DNA from: Flagellimonas okinawensis
GTDB taxonomy: Bacteria > Bacteroidota > Bacteroidia > Flavobacteriales > Flavobacteriaceae
Direction: 5' to 3'
Length of the DNA: 64,000 nt
Assembly (NCBI RefSeq): GCF_029194005.1
Contig: NZ_JARFVA010000001.1
Coordinates: 186,001 to 250,000, forward strand
The stretch's first letter is position 1. Each line of letters starts with the position of its first letter. The notes beneath the pieces were generated by a model. It was not told where the DNA came from, searched no databases, and was given only the letters and a program-made list of their open reading frames with translations. Position numbers and translations under genes: made by a program. Of the stretch, positions 9,228 to 17,098 are shown piece after piece.

Positions 9228-10676
9228 ATGAAGATATTCAAATTTCCGACTGCCCTATTACTTTTCCTTTTTACGATTTCTTGCACCAACCCAGATAAGA
9301 AAACTGATTCAGCCGAATTAAAAAACGAAATCGACCGTTACCTGACCAAAACCATGGAAGTTCACAACATTCCAGGCTTGGCTTTGGCAGTGGTTGAGGG
9401 TGATAACACTATTTATGAAGGTTACTTCGGGAAAGCTACTTTAGATAGTAACGTTGATGTTAACAAGAAAACATTGTTCAGGGTTTTCTCAGCAACAAAA
9501 CTTATCACCGCAACAGGGATATTCCAGCTAATTCAGGATGGAAAGCTAGGTTTAGAGGATAAAATTTCAAAGTATCTAGATGATTTACCCCTGCAATGGC
9601 AAGAAATCAAAGTAAAAAATCTATTGAGTCATTCTTCAGGACTGCCAGATATCATTCAGTATCCAAGCAGTTTAAACGATAAAGAACTAATGGATAGGCT
9701 GTCCGAAGCTGAAATGGAATTTGTCACCGGAAATCAGTTTCGGTACAACCAGACCAATTACTGGCTGCTTGCCCAAATTATTGAGAAAATAACCGGGTTA
9801 AGTTTTGATGATTATATCCTTCAAAATCAATTTGAAAATTCCAAAAATGGTGTTCTGTTATCTTCAAATTCACAAGAGGTTATTCCCAATAGAGCCACAA
9901 GATATTCCTATAACGACAAAACAAAAGCGTTTGAAAAAGACACCAACAACAATGGTATAAGAGGACACGCTGGGAATGGGCTAAACATTACCCTTGATAA
10001 ATTTACTGAATGGAACAGGCAATTGGATAAGAATGTTCTGCTGGATCACGCAACCAAAATTAAAATGTGGACACCATTCAATTTTACCAATCAAAAGGAC
10101 AGTTTTTTATTTGGTTGGGGCAATTATCCTGTCAATAGCTTGTCTTCTTATGGATTTTCAGGCGGAAACTTAGCTGCCTTTAGAAAGTTTGTGGACCAAA
10201 AAACAACTATCATATTATTATCGAATGGATATGAAATTCCAGCCTATGACATAATTGTCAATGATGTTGCAAGAATTGCAATCCCTGAATTAAAAGGTTC
10301 CACCCTAGAAGAAGATGTTATGAGCCTGATTATAAACAGTGAGTTTGATAAAGCTGCTTTAGCATTTGAAAATCTAAAGGAAGAAAACCCGGATTCGGAT
10401 TTTGACAATTTAAAATGGAATATCAACAGTTTAGGCAATACTTATTTATACGGTGAAAACAACCCTGAAAAGGCGTTTGAGGTATTTAAATTCAATGCGG
10501 ACGCAAATGCGGACTGGTGGGTTTCATTGGCGAGTTTGGCAGAAATCCAGGAAGTGAAAAAAGAGAACATCAGTGCTATTAAAAATTACCAAAAAGCCAT
10601 ACTGCTAAATAAAGCCAATGAATGGGATTATAATGAACAGATGAAAAATAAAATTGAAATACTGCGAAGCAATTAA
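9228..10676 (+). CDS. Secreted serine hydrolase (beta-lactamase/PBP-like) lipoprotein with TPR-like tail
   Basis: 482 residues. The N-terminus is a lipoprotein signal (LLLFLFTISC, lipobox Cys at 19). The penicillin-binding-protein-like hydrolase domain spans about residues 35-350. The SxxK nucleophile motif is SATK (FRVFSATKLITATG, near residue 88). The second motif, normally Y-x-N, reads YNQ here (FRYNQTNYWLL). The third motif may lie in SYGFSGGN. The last 110 residues (ENLKEENPDSDF to YNEQMKNK) look like two TPR-type helix pairs. These proteins are usually peptidases or esterases; the substrate is unknown. It is monocistronic. The 106-base gap before it shows no obvious promoter. Confidence 0.85.
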   Translation: MKIFKFPTALLLFLFTISCTNPDKKTDSAELKNEIDRYLTKTMEVHNIPGLALAVVEGDNTIYEGYFGKATLDSNVDVNKKTLFRVFSATKLITATGIFQLIQDGKLGLEDKISKYLDDLPLQWQEIKVKNLLSHSSGLPDIIQYPSSLNDKELMDRLSEAEMEFVTGNQFRYNQTNYWLLAQIIEKITGLSFDDYILQNQFENSKNGVLLSSNSQEVIPNRATRYSYNDKTKAFEKDTNNNGIRGHAGNGLNITLDKFTEWNRQLDKNVLLDHATKIKMWTPFNFTNQKDSFLFGWGNYPVNSLSSYGFSGGNLAAFRKFVDQKTTIILLSNGYEIPAYDIIVNDVARIAIPELKGSTLEEDVMSLIINSEFDKAALAFENLKEENPDSDFDNLKWNINSLGNTYLYGENNPEKAFEVFKFNADANADWWVSLASLAEIQEVKKENISAIKNYQKAILLNKANEWDYNEQMKNKIEILRSN

Positions 10677-10853
10677 GTTCTTAAATGAATTCATAACAAT
10701 GCAATACAAGTCATTAGCCTTTACAAGAATGTAAACCGTAATCTCAAAAAACACCAAAAATCGGAGCTCAAAGTTAATACGTAGGAGTAGAGAAAACTTG
10801 TTATTTTCCTTATCTTGTTTAGCAAATAAATAGTAAGCCAACCTAAACAAGAG

Positions 10854-12311
10854 ATGAAAAAAACACCAACCTCTTCCAGTAGAAGAAATTTTGTAAAAAA
10901 TACAGCACTGGCCTCCAGTGTGTTTATAGTACCGCGGCATGTTTTGGGCGGACCAGGTTTTATAGCTCCTAGTGATCGTTTGCACATTGCGGCCATTGGT
11001 GCCGGAGGTAAAGGTGCTAGTGATATTGCCAATGCATCCGTGGACGGACGAGAACGAATAGTTGCTTTATGTGACGTTGATTTTTCAGGCTCCGCGAAGC
11101 GATCCGTAGAGCGTTTTCCAAAAGCTAAGTTGTTCAGTGATTACCGAGAAATGCTCGATAAAATGAAAGGTATCGACGCGGTAACCATAAGTACCCCCGA
11201 TCACATACATGGTCCGGCCGCATCCTACGCCATGGAACGCAGTAAACATGTATATGTGCAAAAACCGATTACCCATAACATTCGCGAAGCCCGAATGCTC
11301 ACCGAAATGGCGAGAGAGAAACAAGTGGTGACCCAAATGGGAAACCAAGGTGCTTCCAACCCACTTTTGGGAATGGTGCAAGAATGGGTAGACTCCGGTA
11401 AACTGGGTAAAATATCCAAAATTGAAGTATGGACAAATCGTCCTGTGTGGCCCCAAGGTTATGCCATGCCCGATCCCGACCCGGCCAGCAGACCCGAAGA
11501 CCTTAACTGGGACCTTTGGCTCGGCCCTGCCCCCATGAAGCCTTACACTCCCAACCTGCACCCCTTTAATTGGAGAGGATGGTGGGATTATGGAACTGGA
11601 GCATTGGGAGATGTCGGTTGCCATTTGATCGATATTCCATACCGTACATTAGGATTAAAATATCCAACCTCAGCAGAATGTAGTGTAGGAACTGTATTTT
11701 CTCAAATGTGGACCCCGGATTATAACCCAGAGGGTTGTCCTGCGTCTTCATTTATCACCTTAACTTATGAAGAAACTGAAAAAACAGGCTCACAGGTAAC
11801 AATGACATGGAGCGATGGCGGTATTCGCCCATCCCACCCTGCCATTATTCCTGCAGATGATGACATTGGAGGACCTGGAAGCTATAATGGCGTATTGATC
11901 CATGGCGAAAATGGTGTTATCTCCACTAACATTAATGACAGTTCACCATTGACACCAAAATTATACTTGAATGATGGTACCCGAATATTCGGTCCGGAGG
12001 TAGAGGAAATGCCGGAACCGGAATATGGCCACCAGCGCAAGTGGGTAGATGCCTGTAAAGCTGGTTTTGGCAGCGAAGAACACCTTGGATTGACCTCATC
12101 GTTTGATTACGCCGGTCCTATGACAGAAACCGTGCTTATGGGTAATTTGGCCATTCGCAGCTATATGTTGCGCAGGGAAAATACGGAGGGCAATATGGAA
12201 TTCTATGGTCGTAAGAAACTGCTTTGGGATGGCGAGAATATGAAAGTCACCAATTTTGATGATGCCAACCAATTTGTGACCCGTACTTACCGCGAAGGTT
12301 GGGAAATGTAA
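10854..12311 (+). CDS. Tat-exported Gfo/Idh/MocA family oxidoreductase
   Basis: NAD(P)-dependent oxidoreductase of 485 residues. The N-terminus has a twin-arginine signal (SSRRNFVKNTALASSVFIVP), so the folded protein is probably exported with its cofactor. The Rossmann motif AAIGAGGKGASD is near residue 44, and the sugar-binding loop QKPITHNIREARML near 134 takes the place of the usual EKP. Many Trp and Pro residues in WDLWLGPAPMKPY and the region after it are typical of the Bacteroidota secreted subgroup, which acts on sugars or glycosides. No glycoside hydrolase or SusCD pair is nearby, so the substrate cannot be inferred. A terminator-like hairpin follows. Confidence 0.9.
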   Translation: MKKTPTSSSRRNFVKNTALASSVFIVPRHVLGGPGFIAPSDRLHIAAIGAGGKGASDIANASVDGRERIVALCDVDFSGSAKRSVERFPKAKLFSDYREMLDKMKGIDAVTISTPDHIHGPAASYAMERSKHVYVQKPITHNIREARMLTEMAREKQVVTQMGNQGASNPLLGMVQEWVDSGKLGKISKIEVWTNRPVWPQGYAMPDPDPASRPEDLNWDLWLGPAPMKPYTPNLHPFNWRGWWDYGTGALGDVGCHLIDIPYRTLGLKYPTSAECSVGTVFSQMWTPDYNPEGCPASSFITLTYEETEKTGSQVTMTWSDGGIRPSHPAIIPADDDIGGPGSYNGVLIHGENGVISTNINDSSPLTPKLYLNDGTRIFGPEVEEMPEPEYGHQRKWVDACKAGFGSEEHLGLTSSFDYAGPMTETVLMGNLAIRSYMLRRENTEGNMEFYGRKKLLWDGENMKVTNFDDANQFVTRTYREGWEM

Positions 12312-12340
12312 AAAACAACCAAACATATAAATTAGAAAAG

Positions 12341-12356
12341 GGCCGCCAACGCGGCC
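12341..12356 (+). terminator. Hairpin after the Gfo/Idh/MocA gene
   Basis: GGCCGC-CAAC-GCGGCC is a perfect 6-bp GC-rich stem with a 4-nt loop, 30 bases after the stop codon, followed by TTATTTTAT. A plausible intrinsic terminator for the plus strand. Confidence 0.7.
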
Positions 12357-12412
12357 TTATTTTATAAACGTTTTAAGGTTATCTTTAATTGATAATTTAT
12401 TTACTACCTCAA

Positions 12413-12868
12413 ATGAAGAAATTCAATTTAATCGCCTTTGTCTTTGTCCTACTTCTAAATGTTTCCTGTGCATTAAAACCTATTTCTAGCGAACACGCAC
12501 TCTTACGAATGGAAAAGGAAGACGTCTCCTTGGAGAGCTTGGGCAATGGAAAAGTTCTAATCTATAATGATGCAAACATTCTTCATACTGGAGATAATAC
12601 AGCTAGACTGAATATTATATTGGATGACAAAAACCTTGGTCAATTAAGGGCAAAAGACTTTGCCATAATACAACTGGAAAATGGAGACCATGTTTTCAAA
12701 ATACGCCACATTGATGTGGTTAACATGAGAAGCACCCATAAAGTCAAAATTACAGACACTGTAAAAATCATTCGTGTTAAACCGACTATTACGTCCAATA
12801 AACTTGAAATAACCAATGAGTTTCCCAACAATTGGGATAAATATGGTTTTATGCAATCTCACAACTAA
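12413..12868 (+). CDS. Hypothetical lipoprotein
   Basis: Small lipoprotein of 151 residues when read from ATG 12413, which places [19 protein letters not shown] as a standard signal with lipobox VSC. An upstream in-frame start at 12389 would add eight residues that spoil the basic n-region. The mature part is beta-rich: GNGKVLIYNDANI, ARLNIILDDKNLGQLRAKDFAIIQL, GDHVFKIRHIDVV. This pattern resembles DUF2846-type lipoproteins, but I do not claim membership. It is monocistronic, between two terminator hairpins. Function unknown. Confidence 0.7.
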   Translation: MKKFNLIAFVFVLLLNVSCALKPISSEHALLRMEKEDVSLESLGNGKVLIYNDANILHTGDNTARLNIILDDKNLGQLRAKDFAIIQLENGDHVFKIRHIDVVNMRSTHKVKITDTVKIIRVKPTITSNKLEITNEFPNNWDKYGFMQSHN

Positions 12869-12890
12869 CTTACATTCTATAAAAAACAAA

Positions 12891-12913
12891 CCCAGTTCCA
12901 AATCGGAACCGGG
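12891..12913 (-). terminator. Intrinsic terminator of the alcohol dehydrogenase gene
   Basis: Read on the minus strand, CCCGGTTCC-GATTT-GGAACTGGG forms a 9-bp stem with one mismatch, followed by TTTGTTTTTT. It sits 33 bases after the dehydrogenase stop and may also stop the convergent lipoprotein transcript. Confidence 0.8.
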
Positions 12914-12946
12914 CTTGCACAATAACATGTCAAAACAAACTCAATA

Positions 12947-14098
12947 TTAGAAGTTTACCACTTCTCCATGGTAGCAAGCGTTGTAAATATCCTTTAACTC
13001 CTCTACCGTAGGTTTTCTTGGATTAAAACCGGTACATGGATCGGCAAACGCATTATTTGCAATATAATCCAGGTTTTTATCCCAGTCTTCTTGAGAAATT
13101 CCAAACTCTTTGATGCTGGCTTGGTTGTTTACTTCCGAACGCAAGGTTTCCACGGCCACGGCCAAATCCTCTGCCGTTTCCTTACCGATCACTTGTGCCA
13201 GTTCAGGAAAACGTTCGGTAGCCTTGGCATTATATCGAATTACATTGGGCAAGAAAATAGCATTTGATGCCCCGTGCGGAATACCGTAAAGTGCTCCAAC
13301 TTGGTGAGACAAAGAGTGTACAATACCCAACCATGCGTTGTTAAATGCCAATCCGCCCATAAACGAAGCGTCGTGCATATTCTGACGTGCCTTAATGTTG
13401 CCCGGGTTGTTCACGGCTTCTTTTAGGTTTTTAAATACAATATCCAATCCACCTTTGGCCAATGCATCGGCATAATTGTCCTCAATGTTGGACACATATG
13501 CTTCCACACAATGCGTCAATGCATCCAAACCAGTATTAGAAGTAACATGGGCTGGCATAGTGGCACAAATTTCACCATCCACTATAGCAATATCCGGAGT
13601 CAATTCGTATGATACTATTGGGTACTTTACCCCTTTCTCACGATCGGTGATCACAGCAAGTCCTGTAGTTTCGGTACCTGTTCCGCTTGTGGAAGGAATG
13701 GCAATAAATTTCGCCTTGTTACGAAGTGTTGGAACTGAGAAAGGTTTGGTCATCTCATCAAAATCGGCATCTGGGTGTTCGTAGAAAACCCACATCATTT
13801 TAGCGGCGTCAATAGCGGAACAACCGCCTAGACCCACAATCCAATCCGGTTGAAACTTGCGCATTACCTCTGCCCCGTCAAAACAGGTGGCGGATGAAGG
13901 GTCCTCTTCTACTCCTTCGAACACTTTGGTCTCTATTCCAGCTTCATTTAAAAATCCAATGGCCCTGTCCAAAGAACCACTTTTGCGCATGGAACTGCCT
14001 CCGGTAACAATAACCGCTTTTTGTCCCTTTACGTTTTTAAGTTCTTCTAAACTTCCTGCGCTGTGTAGTACTTCACCAGCGATAAACAATTTACTCAT
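12947..14098 (-). CDS. Iron-containing alcohol dehydrogenase (group III)
   Basis: NAD(P)-dependent alcohol dehydrogenase of 383 residues. The nucleotide loop GGSSMRKSG (near residue 35) and the LGGCSAIDAAKMMW motif (near 93) are typical of the family. The metal ligands are seen in GLDALTHCVEAY and in HSLSHQVGALYGIPHG, which carries three conserved histidines. ATG 14098 is preferred over an upstream in-frame ATG at 14122, because a full -7 element at 14127-14120 would put that upstream start inside or before the transcript start. An AraC-family regulator lies immediately upstream in the same direction with its own promoter. The alcohol substrate is not determinable. Confidence 0.93.
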   Translation of the reverse strand: MSKLFIAGEVLHSAGSLEELKNVKGQKAVIVTGGSSMRKSGSLDRAIGFLNEAGIETKVFEGVEEDPSSATCFDGAEVMRKFQPDWIVGLGGCSAIDAAKMMWVFYEHPDADFDEMTKPFSVPTLRNKAKFIAIPSTSGTGTETTGLAVITDREKGVKYPIVSYELTPDIAIVDGEICATMPAHVTSNTGLDALTHCVEAYVSNIEDNYADALAKGGLDIVFKNLKEAVNNPGNIKARQNMHDASFMGGLAFNNAWLGIVHSLSHQVGALYGIPHGASNAIFLPNVIRYNAKATERFPELAQVIGKETAEDLAVAVETLRSEVNNQASIKEFGISQEDWDKNLDYIANNAFADPCTGFNPRKPTVEELKDIYNACYHGEVVNF

Positions 14099-14119
14099 CT
14101 TGTATTTTTTTTGATGAGG

Positions 14120-14127
14120 CAAAAGTA
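14120..14127 (-). promoter_or_regulatory. -7 promoter element of the alcohol dehydrogenase gene
   Basis: Minus strand TACTTTTG, a TAnnTTTG match, 21 nt before ATG 14098. It supports that start over the one at 14122. Confidence 0.6.
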
Positions 14128-14163
14128 CCGGCGAAGGGAACCCTATTGATTATAAAAACATGG

Positions 14164-15039
14164 CTAATACTTATAAATTCGGGACAGTTCCTCTTTAAGT
14201 TCGCTCGGGGTCTCCTTTAATTTAGCATACACAAACTTGTTTAAAGCTGACGGCGAGTCGAAACCAAGGTCGTATGCGATTTCTTTATGATTTTTTCCTG
14301 AAAAGATAAGTTGACGCTTAATTTCGGTAAGAATACGTTCGTGGATAATGTTCAAAGCTGTCTTACCTGTTTTTTCCTTACAAATTGCATTTAGTTTTTT
14401 AGGGGTCAACTGTAATTCGCCCGTGTAGTATGATACGGTGCGTTTGGATTTAAAATTGGACTCTATCAAGGTTTTGAACCGTGCAAAATAATCCAACTGG
14501 CCAGGTGTTTGGAAACCTTGATATTTTTGATGCGCAGCTTCAATAATTTCCAACAACATTATTTTGATATGGAAACGTATCTGCTCTTTTTTTATAGGGG
14601 TCAAGTCTTGGAACAGTTCAAAAATTTGCACACCATATGCATTGATCTTTGAAAACTCCTCGGTTGACAATACTACATGATTCAATTTGTTCATCAAATC
14701 ATTGTTATAGGAAATCAACTCATTTTTTAATAGATCCGAACAGAACAAGACCTCATCAAATTGGATGATGATACCCTTGGCGTTCTCGTCTATTTCCAAT
14801 GCATTGACCTGATGTGGAAAAACAACGGTGACATGGTTTTTTTTCAGTTGAACATGTTCATGCTCAATTCGATGATTCACAAGCCCATCATCCAACAGTA
14901 CCACCTGAAAATAATCGCTTCGATGCAGTTCAGAATCCTTTCCTATACTGAGATCTTGTATATCGTACACATTAAAGGAGAGACAAGGTGATTTCTTCTG
15001 ATCAAAATATGCTTTAAGGGTATATTGGGGGATATCCAT
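14164..15039 (-). CDS. AraC family transcriptional regulator
   Basis: DNA-binding regulator of 291 residues. The N-terminal ligand-sensing half is cupin-like (SDYFQVVLLDDGLVNHRIEH, then HVTVVFPHQVNAL). The C-terminal AraC domain (about residues 190-288) shows two helix-turn-helix motifs: GELQLTPKKLNAICKEKTGK and KEIAYDLGFDSPSALNKFVYAKLKETPSEL. ATG 15039 (MDIPQYTLKAYF) is chosen because a -7 element at 15066-15059 lies between it and the longer possible start at 15114. It probably controls the adjacent alcohol dehydrogenase; that is inference from position. Confidence 0.9.
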   Translation of the reverse strand: MDIPQYTLKAYFDQKKSPCLSFNVYDIQDLSIGKDSELHRSDYFQVVLLDDGLVNHRIEHEHVQLKKNHVTVVFPHQVNALEIDENAKGIIIQFDEVLFCSDLLKNELISYNNDLMNKLNHVVLSTEEFSKINAYGVQIFELFQDLTPIKKEQIRFHIKIMLLEIIEAAHQKYQGFQTPGQLDYFARFKTLIESNFKSKRTVSYYTGELQLTPKKLNAICKEKTGKTALNIIHERILTEIKRQLIFSGKNHKEIAYDLGFDSPSALNKFVYAKLKETPSELKEELSRIYKY

Positions 15040-15058
15040 ATCTGTAAAAATTGGGGCG

Positions 15059-15066
15059 CAAAGATA
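15059..15066 (-). promoter_or_regulatory. -7 promoter element of the AraC gene
   Basis: Minus strand TATCTTTG, full TAnnTTTG match, 19 nt before ATG 15039; it decides the start codon. Confidence 0.6.
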
Positions 15067-15190
15067 ATGATTATGCCACGAGTACTCCTCACCCTTACAC
15101 CATGGATTTATCAAAACGAAAAACAGCCGGCATCAAATGGTTGAACCCCACCTGAGCGGCCGACAGCACTTATTTGGCCATTAGAAATTG

Positions 15191-16786
15191 CTATTTAATT
15201 CGAACGAATTTAAAATGTGCTGTAATCCCTGCATTAAAGCTCAATGTTTCCGTGACTTCATCATTTATATCCAAGTCTTCCAGCTTAACAGTGCCCGTAT
15301 GCGACCCCAAATTTCCATCTGGAAGCAACCCATTGTAATCCCACAGATTTCCGTAATATTCAACATGGTCTATGGCCATATTGGGTCTGTAGGGTTTAAA
15401 AGTGTATGATTGTCCGACCGTGTAGGTCTTGTCGTTCTGTACATCAACAAAGTTCGAAGAGTCCCTGCTCCATGTGGTTCCATCATCAACTCCGTTACCA
15501 TTGGCATCGAGGTAGACCCCTCCCACTCTCATCTTAACCCGCAAAGTTCCATAGACTTCTGTATCCGATGGTTGCGTTCCCGTGATTCTATCAATGGTCA
15601 CCAAATATTCTGGGTAGGCCAGGTCACACTCCCTTACCTGATATTCCGTTGCCAATATTACACGTGCCACTGGAAAGCCTTCTTTCACAAAACGCAATTT
15701 ATACGCCAAAGGGGCTCCCGGCGAATCTGGTGAATAATTACCACCTTCAGAAATAAAATTGTACACCTCATCAGGGCCATTAATGGCTTGCACTGCCCCA
15801 TCTCCAGAACCACCAATGATCATGGCCTTGATGTTTGAGGAGTTCATGATTTGTTGGTATTCAGCATCAATACTGCCATCGGTTGACCCAACGGATGCAT
15901 CGAAAGCCAATTTTACTTCGGACATTGTGGCATTGGATTCCACGGTGTACAAAACCATTCTACCATAGGTTACGGATGAAACATACACTGGATTGGCTGC
16001 TCCCAGACTATTGATGTCGGGTAAATCGGTAAACAAATCGCTAGGATCTTGTCCGGGCGAATTTAAATCCAACGTAAAGTAGCGTTGAATAAACTTCAAC
16101 ACATAGGTGTGTTTATACGACGAACCATTGAATTGCAAGTCGGCAGAAACCTTTTTGGTCACTCCCCTGTAATTGGCACCAATGGCTACCGACATATGCT
16201 GTTCGGAATGTACTTCGGTAATATCTAGACTAACCTGCGCAGGAGTCGCCCCGGTTACCTCGCGGCTCAACAATTCATTGATGCCTGCCCTAACCTCGGA
16301 AAGTTGATTAGGGTCCTCAATTACAATGGATGGACTTCCGCTGATATTGCTAAGGGATGTAGAGACCGTAATTGGGGCCCTACTGGCATTAATACCAATG
16401 TATTCCCCTGAAGTAATGGATTCGCCATTTAACAATGCTCCGGGATATATCACATCGGTAGTTGGATCTAGAGTAAACATTTCATCAAACCCCGGTGCGC
16501 CGGAATAGGTTTTCGTATAGCATTCCAAGGTCGTGTCCGCAACATCTCGCTCGGGGTCCGAACTGTTTGTTTCCTCAATTGGGGATTCATCAGGCTGATT
16601 TAATGCTTGTAGGTTGGCCATCGCATTATTGAATTCCAAAGCTTCATCTTCAGAATACTGTGGTTCTTCAGGTTGCCCTGGGGCAGGTTCAGTACCTCCG
16701 TCCGAACTACAAGAAAGTGCTGTTACTGTTATAGAAGCAAATAGCAACAGAACGCCAATCTTCCATATTTTTATCAATGTTTTCAT
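15191..16786 (-). CDS. Thiol-activated cytolysin-like (CDCL) lipoprotein
   Basis: 531 residues related to the cholesterol-dependent cytolysins, pore formers that oligomerise on membranes. A lipoprotein signal ends at C26 (VTALSC) and is followed by a Gly/Pro/Glu linker. Hallmarks of cytolysin domains 1-3 are present in order: DVIYPGALLNGESI (111-124), SRAPITVSTSLS (135-146), KFIQRYFTLDL (231-241), NPVYVSSVTYGRMVLYTVES (265-284), and IKAMIIGGSGDGAVQAI (319-335) with the Gly-Gly hinge, then a TEYQVREC strand end. The cholesterol-binding undecapeptide (ECTGLAWEWWR in true CDCs) is absent, and residues 393-531 are a different all-beta domain. This fits the CDC-like family of Bacteroidota. It is alone; no partner CDCL gene is adjacent. 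Confidence 0.9.
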   Translation of the reverse strand: MKTLIKIWKIGVLLLFASITVTALSCSSDGGTEPAPGQPEEPQYSEDEALEFNNAMANLQALNQPDESPIEETNSSDPERDVADTTLECYTKTYSGAPGFDEMFTLDPTTDVIYPGALLNGESITSGEYIGINASRAPITVSTSLSNISGSPSIVIEDPNQLSEVRAGINELLSREVTGATPAQVSLDITEVHSEQHMSVAIGANYRGVTKKVSADLQFNGSSYKHTYVLKFIQRYFTLDLNSPGQDPSDLFTDLPDINSLGAANPVYVSSVTYGRMVLYTVESNATMSEVKLAFDASVGSTDGSIDAEYQQIMNSSNIKAMIIGGSGDGAVQAINGPDEVYNFISEGGNYSPDSPGAPLAYKLRFVKEGFPVARVILATEYQVRECDLAYPEYLVTIDRITGTQPSDTEVYGTLRVKMRVGGVYLDANGNGVDDGTTWSRDSSNFVDVQNDKTYTVGQSYTFKPYRPNMAIDHVEYYGNLWDYNGLLPDGNLGSHTGTVKLEDLDINDEVTETLSFNAGITAHFKFVRIK

Positions 16787-17098
16787 AACTAACGGGTTTT
16801 AAGGTTCAACGAGCTCGAAATTAGAGTCATACGATCCTCAAACCTATTTTTGGGCATGGACAAAGTATGGACATGACCTATGGACGACACCTAAAAACCA
16901 TATGGACAGGCTGATTTTAAAATTTGTGCAATTCACCGATTAACATTAACAAAATCAACACTTTAAAGAGATTTAAATACTTGAATTCATTCAAAGAGAC
17001 ATAGGGTTTATATGGACAAGATTTTTTTTGACCTTATAATCAATTGGGAATCAAAGCCATAATATTTCTACCTTGTAGAACAACAATCAACCTTAACT
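16787..17098. promoter_or_regulatory. Divergent regulatory gap between the CDCL and TPR-regulator genes
   Basis: This 312-base gene-free stretch is AT-rich and must hold both divergent promoters. A TAnnTTTG match (TATTTTTG) at 16845-16852 points right but lies about 250 bases from the regulator. A weaker TACCTTGT lies near 17071, close to the regulator start. On the minus strand a one-mismatch box (TAATTTCG) precedes the CDCL gene. Five ATGGAC repeats fill the middle. No small gene is convincing. Confidence 0.5.
16856..17018 (+). repeat. Five ATGGAC(A/G) direct repeats
   Basis: Copies start at 16856, 16867, 16880, 16902 and 17012. The first four are spaced 11, 13 and 22 bases, close to one or two turns of the helix, all in the same orientation, 70-125 bases upstream of the CDCL start. 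Most copies are preceded by T (TATGGACA). Candidate operator array. Confidence 0.6.

Noticed and set aside
9101-9289. 62-codon minus-strand frame with a Cys-x-x-Cys (DCSHCWMW) after mutS2
   Set aside because: It overlaps the signal peptide of the serine hydrolase, has no promoter and matches no family I recognise; a decayed gene fragment remains possible.
11085-11624. Long antisense open frame under the Gfo/Idh/MocA gene
   Set aside because: No start signal or family likeness; the opposite strand encodes a clear, complete enzyme.
15040-15114. 25-residue N-terminal extension of the AraC protein
   Set aside because: A full -7 element lies within it, so the longer start would precede the transcript.
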